The translations under genes were made by a program, and so were the position numbers. From the NCBI GenBank assembly GCA_003220225.1, contig QHRU01000075.1, forward strand, positions 1-64,000: a stretch of DNA of 64,000 nt, read 5' to 3'. Below, in pieces: positions 63,778 through 64,000 of this stretch (its first letter is position 1; each line of letters opens with the position of its first letter). Origin of the DNA: Candidatus Rokuibacteriota bacterium (GTDB taxonomy: Bacteria; Methylomirabilota; Methylomirabilia; Rokubacteriales; CSP1-6). Below the pieces are notes generated by a model. That model saw only the letters and a list, made by a program, of their open reading frames with translations, was not told the origin of the DNA and did no database searches.

Positions 63778-64000
63778 ATGACGCCTCCGACGGCGCCCGT
63801 ACCCGCCACGGTCGAGAAATGGATCTCGCGCTCGAAATATCTGCGCTGGGTCGACGCCGTCACGGCGTGGCTCGTCCTCTTCGGCGTCGCGATGACGCTG
63901 CTGCCCGAGCAATCAGACCGGACGATCGCGTTGATATCCGTCGCGCTCCTCGTGCTCGGCGTGATGCTCCGTCCGCTCCGGGTCCACTGGCGGCCGGTCA
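63778..64000 (+). CDS. Hypothetical membrane protein, truncated by window end
   Basis: ATG 63778 (TTGGAG just upstream) opens a frame that runs off the right edge after 74 codons. It starts TPPTAPVPATVEKWISRSKY and has two membrane spans (VDAVTAWLVLFGVAMTLL and TIALISVALLVLGVMLRPL). No family can be named from this part. Confidence 0.55.
   Translation, partial: MTPPTAPVPATVEKWISRSKYLRWVDAVTAWLVLFGVAMTLLPEQSDRTIALISVALLVLGVMLRPLRVHWRPV

Overview
The window is 64 kb of very GC-rich, densely packed bacterial DNA. No rRNA, tRNA, CRISPR array or intact mobile element was seen. The gene content suggests an uncultured soil or sediment heterotroph: three complete branched-chain-type (HAAT/Liv) ABC importers, aromatic-CoA catabolism, molybdenum hydroxylases, a PQQ dehydrogenase with lanthanide-type ligands, ECF sigma factors and Tat-exported proteins. 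Candidatus Rokubacteria/Methylomirabilota or a similar GC-rich lineage would fit, but this is an impression and no marker gene is present. Genes within operons often overlap as ATGA, GTGA or TGATG. TTGACA-type sigma-70 promoters stand out clearly against the GC-rich background.

Layout. 1-2 kb: an IS3 transposase remnant, a short tandem repeat and a Tat-type beta-propeller gene broken by two in-frame TGA codons. 2.2-6.9 kb: Liv importer 1 with a LivM-LivG fusion. 7.2-11.4 kb: an NlpC/P60 lipoprotein, a class III aminotransferase and an ECF sigma/anti-sigma pair followed by a frameshifted propeller lipoprotein. 11.5-15.7 kb: a tight five-gene cluster of circularly permuted ATP-grasp, alpha-E, transglutaminase and two cupins. 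15.7-21.8 kb: an HNH/DUF222 protein, a broken small membrane gene, a PaaK-like ligase, an MtfA-like peptidase, a benzoate-type CoA ligase and a small exported protein.

22-30 kb is the most coherent block. One operon reads hcrC-hcrA-hcrB-XRE/cupin regulator-boxC-boxB-ridA, with the CoA ligase gene just beyond on the same strand. The HcrB-like subunit carries the four-cysteine loop that distinguishes 4-hydroxybenzoyl-CoA reductase. The block therefore predicts 4-hydroxybenzoyl-CoA, then benzoyl-CoA, then 2,3-epoxybenzoyl-CoA, then ring opening: an 'anaerobic' reductive dehydroxylation joined to the aerobic Box pathway.

30-37 kb: a 25-residue membrane peptide gene with a perfect Shine-Dalgarno, an alpha/beta hydrolase, a TRL-like lipoprotein and Liv importer 2, whose promoter implies a leaderless mRNA. 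37-46 kb: GH39 and GH31 glycosidases around an orphan family 5 solute-binding protein, a fatty-acid hydroxylase remnant, a TIGR03118-like protein and a second ECF sigma factor with a likely self-regulated promoter. 46-54 kb: a cytochrome c-like propeller protein and Liv importer 3, whose LivF has Arg in place of the Walker A Lys. 54-60 kb: a periplasmic oxidation module (PQQ dehydrogenase, Rieske protein, IorAB). 60-64 kb: a DUF35/thiolase-like pair with a cobalamin adenosyltransferase, an MFS transporter and a partial membrane protein.

Hairpin-forming repeats recur at gene 3' ends (21.8, 26.05 and 32.3 kb). In two cases they are read through in frame, adding repeat-encoded tails to RidA and HcrB.
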